A stretch of DNA of 64,000 bases, taken from Phytophthora colocasiae (Eukaryota; Oomycota; Peronosporomycetes; Peronosporales; Peronosporaceae). The notes beneath the pieces were generated by a model that saw only the letters and a program-made list of their open reading frames with translations, was not told the origin of the DNA and made no database searches. The stretch lies in the NCBI GenBank assembly GCA_018806915.1, contig JAGKQI010000096.1, positions 930,001 to 994,000 of the forward strand. Direction: 5' to 3'. Position 1 is the first letter of the stretch, and the number at the start of each line of letters is the position of its first letter. A program made the position numbers and the translations under genes. Below are positions 29,191 to 40,765 of this stretch, in pieces.

Positions 29191-32038
29191 TCATTGGAGT
29201 ACACAGTTATCCGGGTCTTTGCCACTGTTCTTGCTACTGGTTTTGACCTTCTCTTTGCTTTTCGTTTTAGTCTTGCGATCGTTCTGATTAGCGATAAACT
29301 TCTTTGTGTTTTCCGCTTGTATCGATTTTTCTTTGGTAGCTGCAATTGGTGCTGGGAAATTACTTACGAGTGGAATTTTCGATTGTTTAGTTGGCGCACG
29401 AGGAGTTTTACTTGTTGTCGAAGTATCTGGAACCCGCGACGTTGATAAATTCTTTGCAGAATTCCCATCCGGTGAAGTATTTACTGCATTATCACCACTT
29501 GCCACGAACTGGTCGTTTATTGCTGTTGCAGGTTTGGGAGCTGGTGTAGTTTGCTTCTCCTGTGCTGGTGATACTTTGTTGGATCGTCTTGGGGAATCGC
29601 TTCGTCGTTCTATGGTACCTTTAAAAGCAGCAAAACTTGACACGATGTTTTGCTTCTTTTCTGTATGTGCCGAAGACAACTCTGTGATCGATTTCTTGTT
29701 GCTGATATTGAACACGAATGGTGCTGTTTTTCTTTCGAGTTCTTGATGGAACGTTTCCTTTGGTAGTTCTCGTTCAATTACTTGCCCTCGGAAAATAATG
29801 TTTCCCTTTTGGAAAGATTCACGATCAGTTTGACTCGCATGTACAAACGAATGTCGATAAAGAGCATTAGGTCGAGGTAAAAGGAAGAAATAGTGCCGCA
29901 ACTGCTCGATAAATACTGCCCCCTCGGCGTCTGACAGTGGGTCGTGAATGAAGAAAGGAGTGTGATAATAGCGTTGTGAATGGTGGTTACGTGAAGTACT
30001 CGCAATTTCCAAGTGTCTGTGGACGGTGGCCAACTCATTTGTACGAATGAGATTTTGAGAACCCGAAGCAGCTAGTTCTTCAAGCTCAATTAAGCAGTCT
30101 GACGCCAAACGAGATATTCTGCCTTGATCGTCGATTTTCAGCGCCTTATTATCACTTGGTAGGCCCAAAATCTGCGTACAAAGGTTTTGGATACAAGTTT
30201 TCACGTTTGCTGTTAAGTGGCAGCGAATTAAATCGTTGCGCAATACCAGACGTAGCAGTCGTAATCGATTCAATGCAGCAGTTAGCCCTGCGTCATTGTC
30301 GGTAGGAATTAAATCAAGAAGCTCATTGAAGAAATTCGTGCGCGTTTCATCTTGGTTGACCAATAAGCGAATAAATTGCAGGAAGTCCCTATTGACCGAA
30401 GGTGGGGTTGTCTTTCCAGTGCAGCTCGTAGACCAGCAAATCGGACTGGCGAGAGTCCACTCCAGGATGACTCGAATGCCGTAACTCCAATTTGCACAGT
30501 CAACTTCCTCGATCAGTCTTAATTGTGGGTCATTGTTGCGGCCTCCAATTTGAATCTCCAGATTTTTCTCCCGTGTTACCTCAGTCTGAAATACTGTGTA
30601 TGCTAAGTGAAGTGCAGACTGGAAAACCCGGGACGTATTTGCTTCTCGAATTCCGAGAACAATAAGCGCGGCCAAACCCTCAAGCGCAGAGGTTGCGCCA
30701 AGAACTTTTTTCAAAAGAGGAATGGTACGTTCCGCCATTTGTAAGCAAGTCACTTGAATATCAGCCCCACCACAAAGTAAACACTGCGTGAAAAATATTC
30801 CAAAAGTGTACAGGACGATCTCATTGCTGTTTGCTGGGTCAGTCGGTGATACCGTAGGCGACTGCCACGAAGACACGTCATCTGCGTCGGAACATATCTC
30901 CGTGGCAAGAATCTCCTGAAGTGTAGCTCTTTCGTGAGCAGTTTGCTTTACATACAGCCGTAATACTCGATCAAAAGGCGAATCCGAGTCCTTCTCGCTG
31001 TCCTGGTTGTTACTTTCTTCCGATATCAGAGTAGCACCAGACGTCTCAACAGGATTGCCTTGAGAACTGAGTTCTGGAAGCGTTTGTCGGGGAGTTTGAG
31101 TTGGAATTTCAACGGCATTGTCCGAAATATCGGAAACTTGTACAACCAGGTCCATCGGCACCCCAGCATCTAGCAACACGGATTGTAACTCATTATAATC
31201 GTTGTCGAGAGTGAACAATGTGGGTCGATATGTTTCTGGAGAACGATGGTTGATTCGACCATTGATGCGTTTAATGTCACTCGAATTCTGATCTTCTGTT
31301 GATCCTAATATTTCAATGTCTTCAAGCAGAATCTGCAGTGACACAAAGGGCATCAGTAACAAATTCCATTTGGAGTTACCCTTACCAGTACCTGTCGAGA
31401 CAATTTGCCTTGATGCGGTGCTTGAATAACAAGTTTAATGAATGAACACTCGGGCACGCCCAGTTGAACGACCCTAGTGTCCATATCTCGAAATGTGTTC
31501 ATTTCTTGTGGTGGACACTCTTCCCATACTATCGGGTTACTGTCGACTTAAGTCAGCATTCACCTGCATCAACTTTAGGGTACACGTACCAACATTGCTT
31601 CCAGTCTGCACTAAGATAACACGATACAGCATCAAGGTGATGCAATACAGTATGTCGTTGTGGCAATGCTGCGAAAACTTGAACTAAAAAGGTGGACACT
31701 GTTAGTATTCCAAGTTAAATCTTCCCTTGCAGCACTTACTCTGAGTTGGAGCTCCAACAACTACTACAGTCACACAAAGAGATTTAATTGCCGCAGGTTG
31801 GTCTGTTAACAAGATCAACCCCAGCTCTTGTGGAAACGTGGCATGACTGCAGCAGATAATTGTTAGGTTCGGCTTCAAGCTCCAGATTTCACAACACTTA
31901 CGCTTTTGACTTCCAGAGAGGTTGGCTGTCAGACTCCTCCACGACTCCAGGTGGATGCCAGTCGGGTTGTTTACCTCGAACAGCGTCTTGAAGATCTAAT
32001 TCGTCTACAACAAGCAGCCGAAATGGAAGACTGTACAT
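29191..32038 (-). CDS. Second CEP104-like protein, C-terminal CaaX box
   Basis: The proposed start is at 32038 (MYSLPFRLLVVDELDLQD). Exon 1 joins AHATFPQELGLILLTDQ after a GT-AG intron near 31850-31902. A further exon gives RVVQLGVPECSFIKLVIQAP. The pieces line up with the CEP104 N-terminal jelly roll (the FPQE motif and the strand before the loop). The main exon (31362 to 29191) encodes a long HEAT/TOG-like helical region (TCLQMAERTIPLLKKVLGAT, FLQFIRLLVNQDETRTNF) and a basic Ser/Lys-rich tail. It ends CVLQ, a CaaX-type prenylation signal. Middle introns (31360-31740) were placed by eye. It is a paralogue, or a diverged partner, of the convergent gene at 27379. Confidence 0.62.
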
Positions 32039-32166
32039 GGTATCAAGTTGTGCTAGGAAACCGTTGTAGTTGCTAATAAAGTACTTCGAAACTGGGAAGA
32101 AGCTACTGACAAGTGGGCATGCACACTGCATTATTTTTCCTCCACTGCTCAGCGAATCGACCTAAC

Positions 32167-33348
32167 TTACTTAAGCTCGGAGGCACCCGTGAGGCAGTTC
32201 ATGTAAATATACGTGTCCACGCCGTGGCCCTCCATGGGCATGATCGCCAGCTCTCCACCGAAGTATTTGGCGTAGAGCTGGGCAATACGCAAGCCGAAGG
32301 AATCCGAGAAGTCCAGACCACTAGCACGTCTTTCCAAGACATCCGCGACGGGGTCATATCCACTCGAGGGCGGGGATGTGGCCGTGTGGTAGTAGTCCGA
32401 TAGCGCATTGGCCTCCTTGCGCGTCATACCACCACCCAGGTCCGACACCTTGACACACACGCCATGAGGTCCACCAGAGATTAGCACGTTAACAGGTGGA
32501 GGCGTCGTAGCTCCCGTCCTCTTAGCAGCTGCGACACTGTTCAGCACTGCGTTCTTGAATACTTCCGTCAAGATGATCTCGATGTGCTGTGGCACGTAGC
32601 GGTAGGTGGCGTCTTCGTCCCCGCTGACAATGATCTCAGGCAGTTGTTCGCCGTTGAGACTGTCCTGCCAAAGAGGACGCACCTTGTGCACAATGTCCTG
32701 GGCGATCTTCACAGGCGAAGTCTCATCGTTCACGATTCCAGTGAAACCGGGCGTAGGGGTCTGTGCCGCAATGTGCTGGTCCACAAGCATCCGGATGCCA
32801 ATACGAGAGTTGTAGAAGTTGTCAAGCGACTCACTCAGACCTTGAGGCTCGTACTCGAGCGCTTGCACGGCCTCAGCAATGTTGCCATGCATCGTAGCGT
32901 GTTTCTTGCGGATGTCACTGTGCAACTCCACAAAGTCACGCTCACTTGCAAGGTTGGCAGGCAGTGGGCAGCTTGTTAGCTGGTCGAAGCTTTCCAACAG
33001 TTGCTCACGCAATGACACAATGGGTTTGGCCTGCGGAAGTTCATCCGGCAGGTTCTCAAGGTCCACAATGCGGCGCGCAATACGGATCGGCACCTCACGA
33101 TGCAGCAATTGAGCGGATGTGACAATAGCGGGTGCATTCACTTCGCGCCATTTGCTGAGAGCTTTCGAGTCATTCTGCAGTGACGCGGCAATGGCGGGAC
33201 TTGCATGGGGTCCGCGCTTCAGCAGCGCCTGCAGCGTGATGGGCGGCAGCGGGATGTGGTGCAGGCGGTACACCTCAGCCAGAACTTTAGCTCCTGCGGA
33301 CGTGGGCATGGCTGAGAGACTTGGGGAATGAGACCAAGGACAGATCAA
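32167..33348 (-). CDS. Mitochondrial PDK/BCKDK-family protein kinase
   Basis: The protein has 393 residues. It belongs to the atypical kinase family that phosphorylates and inactivates pyruvate or branched-chain ketoacid dehydrogenase. Visible features: the helical N-domain with LDNFYNSRIGIRMLVDQHIA, then the GHKL ATP-binding domain with N-box EIILTEVFKNAVLNSVA, G1 box VKVSDLGGGM and G2 box FGLRIAQLYAKYFGGELA, ending HGVDTYIYMNCL. The start may be 33348 or the second Met at 33309; the family N-terminus fits either, and the first would add a short presequence-like stub. The substrate cannot be decided by eye. There is no intron. Confidence 0.93.
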   Translation of the reverse strand: MICPWSHSPSLSAMPTSAGAKVLAEVYRLHHIPLPPITLQALLKRGPHASPAIAASLQNDSKALSKWREVNAPAIVTSAQLLHREVPIRIARRIVDLENLPDELPQAKPIVSLREQLLESFDQLTSCPLPANLASERDFVELHSDIRKKHATMHGNIAEAVQALEYEPQGLSESLDNFYNSRIGIRMLVDQHIAAQTPTPGFTGIVNDETSPVKIAQDIVHKVRPLWQDSLNGEQLPEIIVSGDEDATYRYVPQHIEIILTEVFKNAVLNSVAAAKRTGATTPPPVNVLISGGPHGVCVKVSDLGGGMTRKEANALSDYYHTATSPPSSGYDPVADVLERRASGLDFSDSFGLRIAQLYAKYFGGELAIMPMEGHGVDTYIYMNCLTGASELK

Positions 33349-33477
33349 GAGCTCCTGGAACAGGTCAAGTTCTTGTGGACTGTAATGGGGGCTACCACTT
33401 CAAAGTCACTGTGATTGGTGGAAAATTTAATGCGTTTGCGCAAGCATTTTAAAACTACCAGAAAAGATTTTATCCAA

Positions 33478-35433
33478 TCACAACAATGTTGAAGTGGACT
33501 TACACTTGCATGTATCGCTGTAGAACTGAGCCATGTAGCCTAACGAGTCTTTTGCCGCTGGATCCGCACCTTTATCAGTGAGAATGACTGTGCATGTACT
33601 GTTGCCGTGCAGCATTGCGCAGTGCAAAGGAGTCCACCCGCAGCGATCCGCTTCACATGGATCTGCACCGGCAGCGAGGAGCTCCAAAACTGCTGTAGCC
33701 ATTCCTCGAATTGCTGCCCAATGGAGTGCAGAGCGATGCTGAGCGCTAGTCAATGAGATATCTGCACCGAGAGCTACAAGCCTCCGTATGACGTCGACGT
33801 CGCCGTTGGCTGCTGCACACATTAGTGGAGTCCACCCATGGCCATCGCGAGCGTTAACTTCCAGTGTTGTAGTTTTGGTATCGTTGCTGCTATCGTTTTC
33901 TGTTGTCATCTCGACGAGGAGATTGATCACGTCCAGCTGACAATAGTCGGCAGCGTAATGCAGTGCTGACCAACCGGAAGCGTCTCCAGTGTTCGGGTTA
34001 CAGCCCCGACTAATCCATTCCCGCACTAGGTCGACGTGTCCTCGACCACACGCCAAGCGTAGCTCTTGACCGTATTTGTAAGCTGGAGCATACACCAGAG
34101 CAAACACATTGAAGAGTTCTTCACGGGACAAATACCCGTCCGGCGGTGTAGTGGGCAGTGCTGCATCGGTGTTGTCAGTTGGTAGAGTTTCGTTGCTATC
34201 GGGCTGAACTATCGGTAGAGGATCCTGACGTACTGGAAAGCATGGAACCACGAGTGACTGATACAACTCGTCAGATAATTTGAGACCTGCTCGTCGTAAT
34301 AGATCTGGCACTCGATCAACAGCGATACCGTTTTCAGTAGTCGATGGGTTCTCTACTGCATCTGCGTCAAGCACTGTGGTAAGTACGTCGAAATCACGTT
34401 CACGGAGCTGACTGATGCGAGCTACTTCAATTCGACTGGGGCCGTCAATCACGCCGCCACTGGCTGATAATGTGGTAAGGCGAGCAGCAGACGTTGATGA
34501 GTCGTTCGAAGTGGCCAAGAACATCGTTTCCTTGTGGGGGTTCTTTACCTTTAAAATCGTGAGAATCACATTCGTCTTCGTATCAATCGACGTTCCATCG
34601 GTGCCCAAGAAAATCTCCAGAGTGTGCTGATTAGAGTCCCACGACGCTGTCACTACGTTGTTATGATACACTGGAGTCCGTAGCAGCACTCTTGGCTGCG
34701 CATCCATATCCCATCCATGAGATGGCAGCTCTATCAATAATTTCCCACCCGAAGGAATCTTGCCATTAACATCAAATGCCAGTGTCACATCGGACACTGC
34801 TCCAGGACAGCAATTAAACGGACTCCAGCGTTTTGCTCCACCAATGGACCCCGGTACAATCTTCGGTATTGTAAATGCAGTGGGGCCATCAATAACTTGC
34901 CCACCGCGTGTAGACGTTGGAACGGTGTTTCTCATTACCAGTTTCTCGAAAGTCGTGACGATAGCTTCACCCTGCGGCGTTGCTTTCTCCGGAGTACCAA
35001 CACCCGACACCACCAGTACAAGTGGAGTATCAGCCAGTATCACACTCTCGTTTAACAGTGTAAACTCCATCGTTGTGGTCGAAGGGATCCAAGTCATTTT
35101 CACCTGCGGAAGTGCAGCGGCAACCGCATGCTCTCTTGGATTCGGCAAGTATAGCACGACGTTAGACGGTGAAGGTGTCTGTAATGTCCACCCATGCTCT
35201 GGCAATTGAACTGTGATCCTCGTGTGCTTCGTCAAAGGTCCTGAAGTCGTAAAACTCAGTGTGAGCTTCCCTATCACACCAGGTGTAGCGAATTCGGGCT
35301 CCAACGCCTTGCGTCCTTTAAAGCTACCAGCGACAATCTTGCGGTGCCGCTGCGCGAGTTGAAGGTTCGCGCCTCGCTCTTGCTCTTGCCCAGCCGCATC
35401 GTCAAGGAGCGAAGAACCTCCCAGTCGCTTCAT
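33478..35433 (-). CDS. Protein with duplicated beta-sandwich domain and ankyrin repeats
   Basis: The protein has 651 residues. Two related beta-rich domains of about 140 residues lie at about 50-195 and 210-345. They share ITVQLPEHGW / LLIELPSHGWDMD and GGQVIDGPTAF / GGVIDGPSRIE. A linker with an EF-hand-like helix (SREELFNVFALVYAPAYKYG) follows. Then come five ankyrin repeats (LRLACGRGHVDLVREWISRG, SGWSALHYAADYCQLDVINL, HGWTPLMCAAANGDVDVIRR, RSALHWAAIRGMATAVLELL, CGWTPLHCAMLHGN). I do not recognise the beta domain. The combination suggests a scaffold. It has no signal peptide and no introns. The first ATG in frame was taken, but the N-terminal domain may begin further upstream. Confidence 0.8.
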   Translation of the reverse strand: MKRLGGSSLLDDAAGQEQERGANLQLAQRHRKIVAGSFKGRKALEPEFATPGVIGKLTLSFTTSGPLTKHTRITVQLPEHGWTLQTPSPSNVVLYLPNPREHAVAAALPQVKMTWIPSTTTMEFTLLNESVILADTPLVLVVSGVGTPEKATPQGEAIVTTFEKLVMRNTVPTSTRGGQVIDGPTAFTIPKIVPGSIGGAKRWSPFNCCPGAVSDVTLAFDVNGKIPSGGKLLIELPSHGWDMDAQPRVLLRTPVYHNNVVTASWDSNQHTLEIFLGTDGTSIDTKTNVILTILKVKNPHKETMFLATSNDSSTSAARLTTLSASGGVIDGPSRIEVARISQLRERDFDVLTTVLDADAVENPSTTENGIAVDRVPDLLRRAGLKLSDELYQSLVVPCFPVRQDPLPIVQPDSNETLPTDNTDAALPTTPPDGYLSREELFNVFALVYAPAYKYGQELRLACGRGHVDLVREWISRGCNPNTGDASGWSALHYAADYCQLDVINLLVEMTTENDSSNDTKTTTLEVNARDGHGWTPLMCAAANGDVDVIRRLVALGADISLTSAQHRSALHWAAIRGMATAVLELLAAGADPCEADRCGWTPLHCAMLHGNSTCTVILTDKGADPAAKDSLGYMAQFYSDTCKCKSTSTLL

Positions 35434-36162
35434 GTTTGTCGGAGTCGCACGCAGTGGAGGAAAATCCAGTCGGAAGAGCTCCGCGTCGAAACTGCCGACG
35501 TCACCTTCCCTATCATTAGGATCGTTTTCAATCGCAGAGCGTTATGAAAGTGAAGAAATCTTTAACCAGTGACATGGCGTCAAGACAGGTTGCTGCTGCT
35601 TGCGCGTTGCATCGAGCAAAGTGAATGTCATGAAGCCGATGGCGGCGCAAGTCGGTATCTGCGACAACATCGCTCCAAATGCTCATCAAAGTGCGTAATC
35701 CCCGCAGAACAGCTCTGTCCAAGGTGGTATCGATATATTAAGGATATAAATAATCAGATCTATTAGAAGCCACAATCAAAGACATTAGACGTCATGATTG
35801 AAGGACAAACCTTCTGAGTATTAATTATAAGCGGTTTCGACGGTCGGTATAGTTAGGCGCAATCGCCACTTTGGCCTGTTTGCGGCCGAGGAAAGCGCTT
35901 CTCACAACCAAACAGCAGCCCAAGCGCGTACATACGTTCAGCGCCGTTCCACACGCGGAAGAGGAGGTCCGTTGGAGCCCTGGACGCGTCACTCGATAAC
36001 CAGACGGGAAGAACACAGCACGCAGATCCGAGGTACGTCTCCAGCCTGAAATCCCCGGGGAATTAGGCCCTATATAAAAAAACTCACCTCGGTGTCGGTA
36101 TAACGATACAGTTTCAGCGATCGCTCCCGTCCAGTTCTATCAACTAAATCGCTATCGACATA
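35434..36162. other. Divergent promoter region
   Basis: About 730 bp lie between the ankyrin gene (minus) and the sphingomyelin-synthase-like gene (plus). No coding exon is supported. The last 60 bp before 36163 should hold the plus-strand start region, but I see no consensus Inr-FPR. Confidence 0.5.
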
Positions 36163-37191
36163 ATGGAGAGGCGTTGGCAGCTCCGCGACAAGGAGAGCTT
36201 CATTAATTATGTGAAGATCGAGCTCCAGCTACTGGCCAAGGAGTGGAAGATCATCCTGCCGTGCGCCATCATGCAGTACGTCCACGCCATCTTCCACAAC
36301 CTGGCCTACTACATCCAGGGCCACTACCTCTCGACAGAACAGCGCTTCACGCTGTATGACTTGGGCTATGAGCTCATGCCGGAACTGACGGGCACTGCCG
36401 CTTCCCTCTCGGATATTCTCGTCTTTGCCGCCATCTTCGGCCCAGCCATCCTTCTCGTTCTGACGATCCCGCTCTTCAAACAGGAGCCTGGCCGTCCGCG
36501 CTACCTCGTGATCGTGCTAAAGCGATGCTTGCTGCAGCTTAGCATTTGTCTAATTTTCCGCTGCATCTCGTTCCTCGTCACGGCCTTGCCGTCCCCAGCC
36601 GATCACTGTGAGCTAAAGTTCAACGATACGTGCTTGGCCGCGAACCCGAACGACCCGGTGCCGTGTGTCATCCCCAACCCGAAGTTTAACCCGCCCTCCG
36701 TCAGCGAGTGGTTCACGCGTCTGGACTCGCTCAACGGCTGCGGTGACTTGATGTTCAGCTCGCACACAATTTACACTGTGTCGCTCATTCTCACGGTCTG
36801 GAAGTTCTGGCCTAACAAGTACGGAATCACCATCATGGTGTGCGTCCAAATCGCCATCGCGTTCCTGATTGTGGCTTCGCGCAAGCACTACACACTCGAT
36901 GTGTTCTCAGCGTTGTACATTGTGCCGCTGTTTTGGTTGACGTTTGAGGCCTACCACAAGGACATTAACCACAAGGACTCGGAGGTCACGGTGAAGACTA
37001 TCTATGACTTCTACGGAGTTGACGTCTCTAGCGATGCTAACGATGGCTCTGTGGCGCTGGACACGCGCGATGTCGTACCATCTCCTGCTGCCCCGTTGAA
37101 CTCGGTGCAGGTGGCAATGACTGAAGATGAGAGCTTGAGTGGCGATCGATCGGAGTCCGATGCCAACTTTCAGCGCAAGAACTCCCTGTAA
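36163..37191 (+). CDS. Sphingomyelin/ceramide-phosphoinositol synthase-like membrane enzyme
   Basis: The protein has 342 residues and about six membrane segments. It carries the PAP2-like synthase motifs: RCISFLVTALPSP, CGDLMFSSHTIYT with the first catalytic His, and SRKHYTLDV with the second His and the Asp. This family transfers a phospho-headgroup to ceramide in the Golgi or plasma membrane. In animals the product is sphingomyelin; in plants, fungi and protists it is inositol- or ethanolamine-phosphorylceramide, so the oomycete substrate is open. The usual Gly before the first catalytic His is Ser here (FSSHT). Single exon. Confidence 0.88.
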   Translation: MERRWQLRDKESFINYVKIELQLLAKEWKIILPCAIMQYVHAIFHNLAYYIQGHYLSTEQRFTLYDLGYELMPELTGTAASLSDILVFAAIFGPAILLVLTIPLFKQEPGRPRYLVIVLKRCLLQLSICLIFRCISFLVTALPSPADHCELKFNDTCLAANPNDPVPCVIPNPKFNPPSVSEWFTRLDSLNGCGDLMFSSHTIYTVSLILTVWKFWPNKYGITIMVCVQIAIAFLIVASRKHYTLDVFSALYIVPLFWLTFEAYHKDINHKDSEVTVKTIYDFYGVDVSSDANDGSVALDTRDVVPSPAAPLNSVQVAMTEDESLSGDRSESDANFQRKNSL

Positions 37192-37363
37192 GGTAGATGA
37201 ATTACTTCATATGCAAATTCACAAGGGCTGCCTGGTTTCGGCCTGCGTACGCAATTTTCCTCCAAGTTATAAGCTTGGTCCTCCCTTTCGTCATGCTGTA
37301 GCCGATATGAACCTTCGACCTTGTGTTGTTTCATATCGTTTTATCCGAAGTGGCAGCCGTGTT

Positions 37364-38280
37364 TCAGTTGAAAAACGAACTGATCTGAGAGAGTGTGTCC
37401 AAGTCAGATAGGTCGTCCGAGCAGATACTGGAGAAATCGCTGTGCTGAGACCACCACAGTGGCGAATTAATGTCGGTATCTCTCCCTTCGTCCGTGATCC
37501 CGAGAATACTTCCCCACGAATGCTCTCCAGTGTAATTTGTTACTGCAGTACTCTCGTCGATCATCAACTCTTCCGTAGTGTCGAAAGTTGCATGAGAGAG
37601 GACACTCGGTGCAATAGTAACCTCCCAGGGCTGCGAGTGCGAGTCTGGAAGACTCAACCGGACCTCCAATGGCTTCAACTCGGAGCTGTATGCGATACTG
37701 GGCATCATTGACACAGTCTGATCAGTGCTGATGAACAACTTCCTGTCCGCTACCTGTAAAATCTCCTCGATCTTATCTGGATTCCCCAGCATGAAGCAGC
37801 TGTGGTGGTAGACGGTGTACTCCCAGTCACTCTCCTCCTGGAACTCAAAGCCTAATGTCTGTAGCGCCTCATACAGTGAGCAGCCTCGCAGTCCCAACTG
37901 CTTTGCAAGTTCGACTTCCTTGGAGTGGTGAATAATGAAGTGGGAGCCGCCTTGAAGCCAAGCGAGCGCAAACCCTGCAGTCCCATGATCCAGGAAGTAA
38001 TGCATTTTTTTCAGGAAGGTTTCCCAGCACCACTTCTCGCCAAAATGATCCTGTTCTTCTTGAAATCAATATAGTGATTCAGATAGATATCTTATTAATG
38101 CAGTTTCCTTTGTATCATCAAATTCTCACCGTCAGGCCACAACTTCATGTGTTTCAAACTTCGTTCTTTCACATTGAAGCCGGCGTCTGCAAGGTGCTGA
38201 AGCTTTTAGAAACACACAACACACCAATCTCTAAGTAGCGCAGGGGGCGCACCACTTTCATCGCGTTCTCGTCGTGCCAT
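37364..38280 (-). CDS. HSF-type DNA-binding-like protein
   Basis: The main exon (38030 to 37364) encodes HFGEKWCWETFLKKMHYFLD, then AGFALAWLQGGSHFIIHH and SLYEALQTLGFEF. This resembles the winged-helix domain of heat-shock factors (FLxKLYxM, IxWxxDGTSFxI, LNxYGF). A 90-bp intron ends near 38048. An upstream exon gives LQHLADAGFNVKERSLKHMK, and a probable first exon starts at 38280 (MARRERDESGAPPALLR); the join between these two is not certain. The C-terminal 120 residues are acidic (SDLDTLSQISSFFN) and could be an activation tail. HSF-like proteins are numerous in oomycetes. The recognition helix looks degenerate, so DNA binding is a guess. Confidence 0.5.
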
Positions 38281-38797
38281 ATTCAGCCACACAATGCGGA
38301 ATGCCCTCCAACTTCAACTAAGAGTTGAAGTGAGTGATTGTCATCGCTTATTGGTCAATTAATTTTCAAATATTATCCAATTAGTGGTCGAGTTTGGAGT
38401 GAATGGAGGACAGGAGCCGGTTCATGCGCAATGTGTACGCAGCATTTTCAGTCTGCGTTTTGAGGGGCATTACATTATGTATACGGTACATATACATACT
38501 GTAGCTTTAGGACCATTATCAAGTTGATGTCGCGCTGTGGGAATTTGTAAGGGCACGCATGCAAGATTCTTCTTTGCTTGAGGCGCTGAAAAGTGTTTCG
38601 CTGCATTGCAGGACCGAGGCACGTCGTGTCACCCCCACGGGCGCAAGAGAGAAACCCAACGACTCTATGTGTGTAGAGGACGACGACTTCTCCATTCGTC
38701 AAACTCCTCAAGAACTGGGTCGTACATACAGTATCAATAAGATTAAGAGTGGTTTTTAGATTCCTGGTTATGCGGTTGACTGTTTCCTTGCTGGATT
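38281..38797. other. Intergenic spacer
   Basis: About 520 bp without a supported gene. A perfect hairpin occurs near 38310 (CTTCAACT AAG AGTTGAAG). The remaining ORFs are short and lack family motifs. Confidence 0.5.
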
Positions 38798-40260
38798 CTA
38801 GAGTGAGTGTGTTTGACTTACGGGACCACACGCTACCTGTTCGTCAGAGTCTTTGAACTGCCGTAACAACTTGGTGTTGTACGACATACAATCTTCGTAT
38901 TGGCACTGCATCGTACGTTAGTTTTGGGATGATCATCGGACAAATACCAAATTGCTCGCACCTTGTGATAGACGAAGTGGAACTTGGTGGTTGACTTGCG
39001 TTCGCAGTCGCTGCAGTAGATCAGAGACTTGTAGTCGTCATACTCGACTGGCATCCGTTCACGCTCTAGGAGCTCGTCGATGCTTGCAAAATACAGCTCC
39101 ATGTCACCCAGAGACTTTGAGCACAATGGACAGATGTAGTTTGTCTGCCAAAGCACATCAAGAATTGTTACTCAACAAATAACCAACACAGAGAAGGCAG
39201 ATTTACATACGAGGGTATACTCCTCGTAGCAAGACACGTGCATACAGTGTCCACAAGGGAGGAACATGACTGGTGTTGTCGACGTGAACATGTAAGCGTG
39301 ACAGATCGGGCAGTCAGACTCGAGCGATCGCTCTACACACTTGTGTTTCTTCAAAGTGATGCTCATGCAGGCGTTGCACCGGTCGCAGTGGAAGTAGTCG
39401 ATGTCTAGCCCCTTGCCGATACGACAGATCTTGCATTTGTCGCAATGGTAAATGTCCTTGTTACTGTCGTCATCGAGGAACCTACACACTTCGCAATAGT
39501 AGCGGCCGAATTGGCATTTGCAGTCTTCGTTCATGCACGTTTGTGCGATTGGTTGGACTGTATCACACTTCATGCACGATACTGTATCTACAGCGTAGCG
39601 ATCAAAGGCGTGGTCCTCGTTGTCATCTGTACGCCAAAGTCAGTTAGCAGTTCTTTCGGCAGTCGAAGTTGTTCTTGATGACTTACCATGACAAAATCGG
39701 CAGCAGTACCATTTCCCACAGCATTTACCGAGCAACTTGCATTTGCGTCTGCAAAAGTCAATTAGTTTGGAAGTTTCGTATCGAAAAGCGACGAGCTGCT
39801 GCGTACTGGTAGTGACTGCATCCTAATATCGTCTTAGCTTCGTCCTGATAGATACACGACAGCAAGGTCAACTAAAATAAACCCCCTAACATTTGTTTCT
39901 GACGTACGTGGTAGGACGTTCGTTTCCGTTCGGCTTCCTTATCACATTCGATTTTGGTAGCAGCTTTCGATTTGGCATCGTTCCAGTCTTTCATCATGAG
40001 GTTCTGCACGGATTCGGCTTTTTGCTTGGGCGTCAGCACCGGACTCGACTGAATTTCGCGGATTTTAGCTTTCAGCAACGCTTGAGTGGCCTGACAAAGG
40101 TTGACAGTGAGGTGCAACATCAATAATCTTTTTCGGCATTAATTTCCAACACACCTCGGCACCGGAAAGCGGTGCTGGCAGCGATGTCGGGCGAATTTCC
40201 TGACTTTGATTCGCATTACGATCAGGGCAGGACTCATGCTCACGGCGTTCTGGACTGCAG
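38798..40260 (-). CDS. CHY/CTCHY/RING-type E3 ubiquitin ligase (PIRH2/BRUTUS-like)
   Basis: Exons on the minus strand encode, in order: a helical segment (REIQSSPVLTPKQKAESVQN), as seen before the zinc fingers of plant BRUTUS proteins; a CHY finger (CCGKWYCCRFCHDDNEDHAFD, MKCDTVQPIAQTC); a CTCHY finger (CKCQFGRYYCEVC, YHCDKCKICRIGKG, HCDRCNACM); and a RING-H2 (CPICHAYMFTSTTPVMFLPC, HCMHVSCYEEY, YICPLCSKS). A zinc-ribbon tail (YCSDCERKS) follows. PIRH2/RCHY1-type ligases ubiquitinate substrates such as p53 in animals; BRUTUS controls iron status in plants. No hemerythrin domain is seen. The stop is at 38798-38800. The 5' end is uncertain: an exon at about 40160-40260 splices into frame but I could not fix the start. 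Confidence 0.85.
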
Positions 40261-40765
40261 TTGCTTTATTAGATCACCACAACGCTTTGAAAACGAGTAC
40301 TTCAAGTACATTTCCACCTCACCTTCTAAGCATCGTCTTTTTCTACGACAGAAAAAGCAAAGAGACGTCTGCCCTTAGATGGTAACACAACTTCCAGTCC
40401 GGTGCTCGCAATGTAGAATGAAGAACAATCGTCAGTATTTCTACCACGTCTCGATGCCCGTGAGGTTTCATGGCCTCGAAATAGCTCCCGAAGGTTGACA
40501 TCGCATTTATATCCTGGAAACGGTATTTTCAGAGCCCTATTGCTCCTTGCATATAACGATGGCGTGAAGTCAACGTGCTCAATTTGCAGGACAGGGCCCC
40601 GTTGACCAGCGGCACTTTGACCAGCTCAACAAACGATGTAAGAGCAACTTCAACTTGTTAATCGCTCTTAAAATGAAAGATCTCAACACAAACATGCTCT
40701 ATATTTGTAATCACCGACAGTTCAATAGGCCCATTCGACATTTCACACGCCCTTGTAATTGTCCG
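40261..40765. other. Divergent upstream region
   Basis: About 500 bp lie between the E3 ligase and the PQBP1-like gene. It may contain the first exon of the ligase. No other coding signal was found. Confidence 0.45.
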
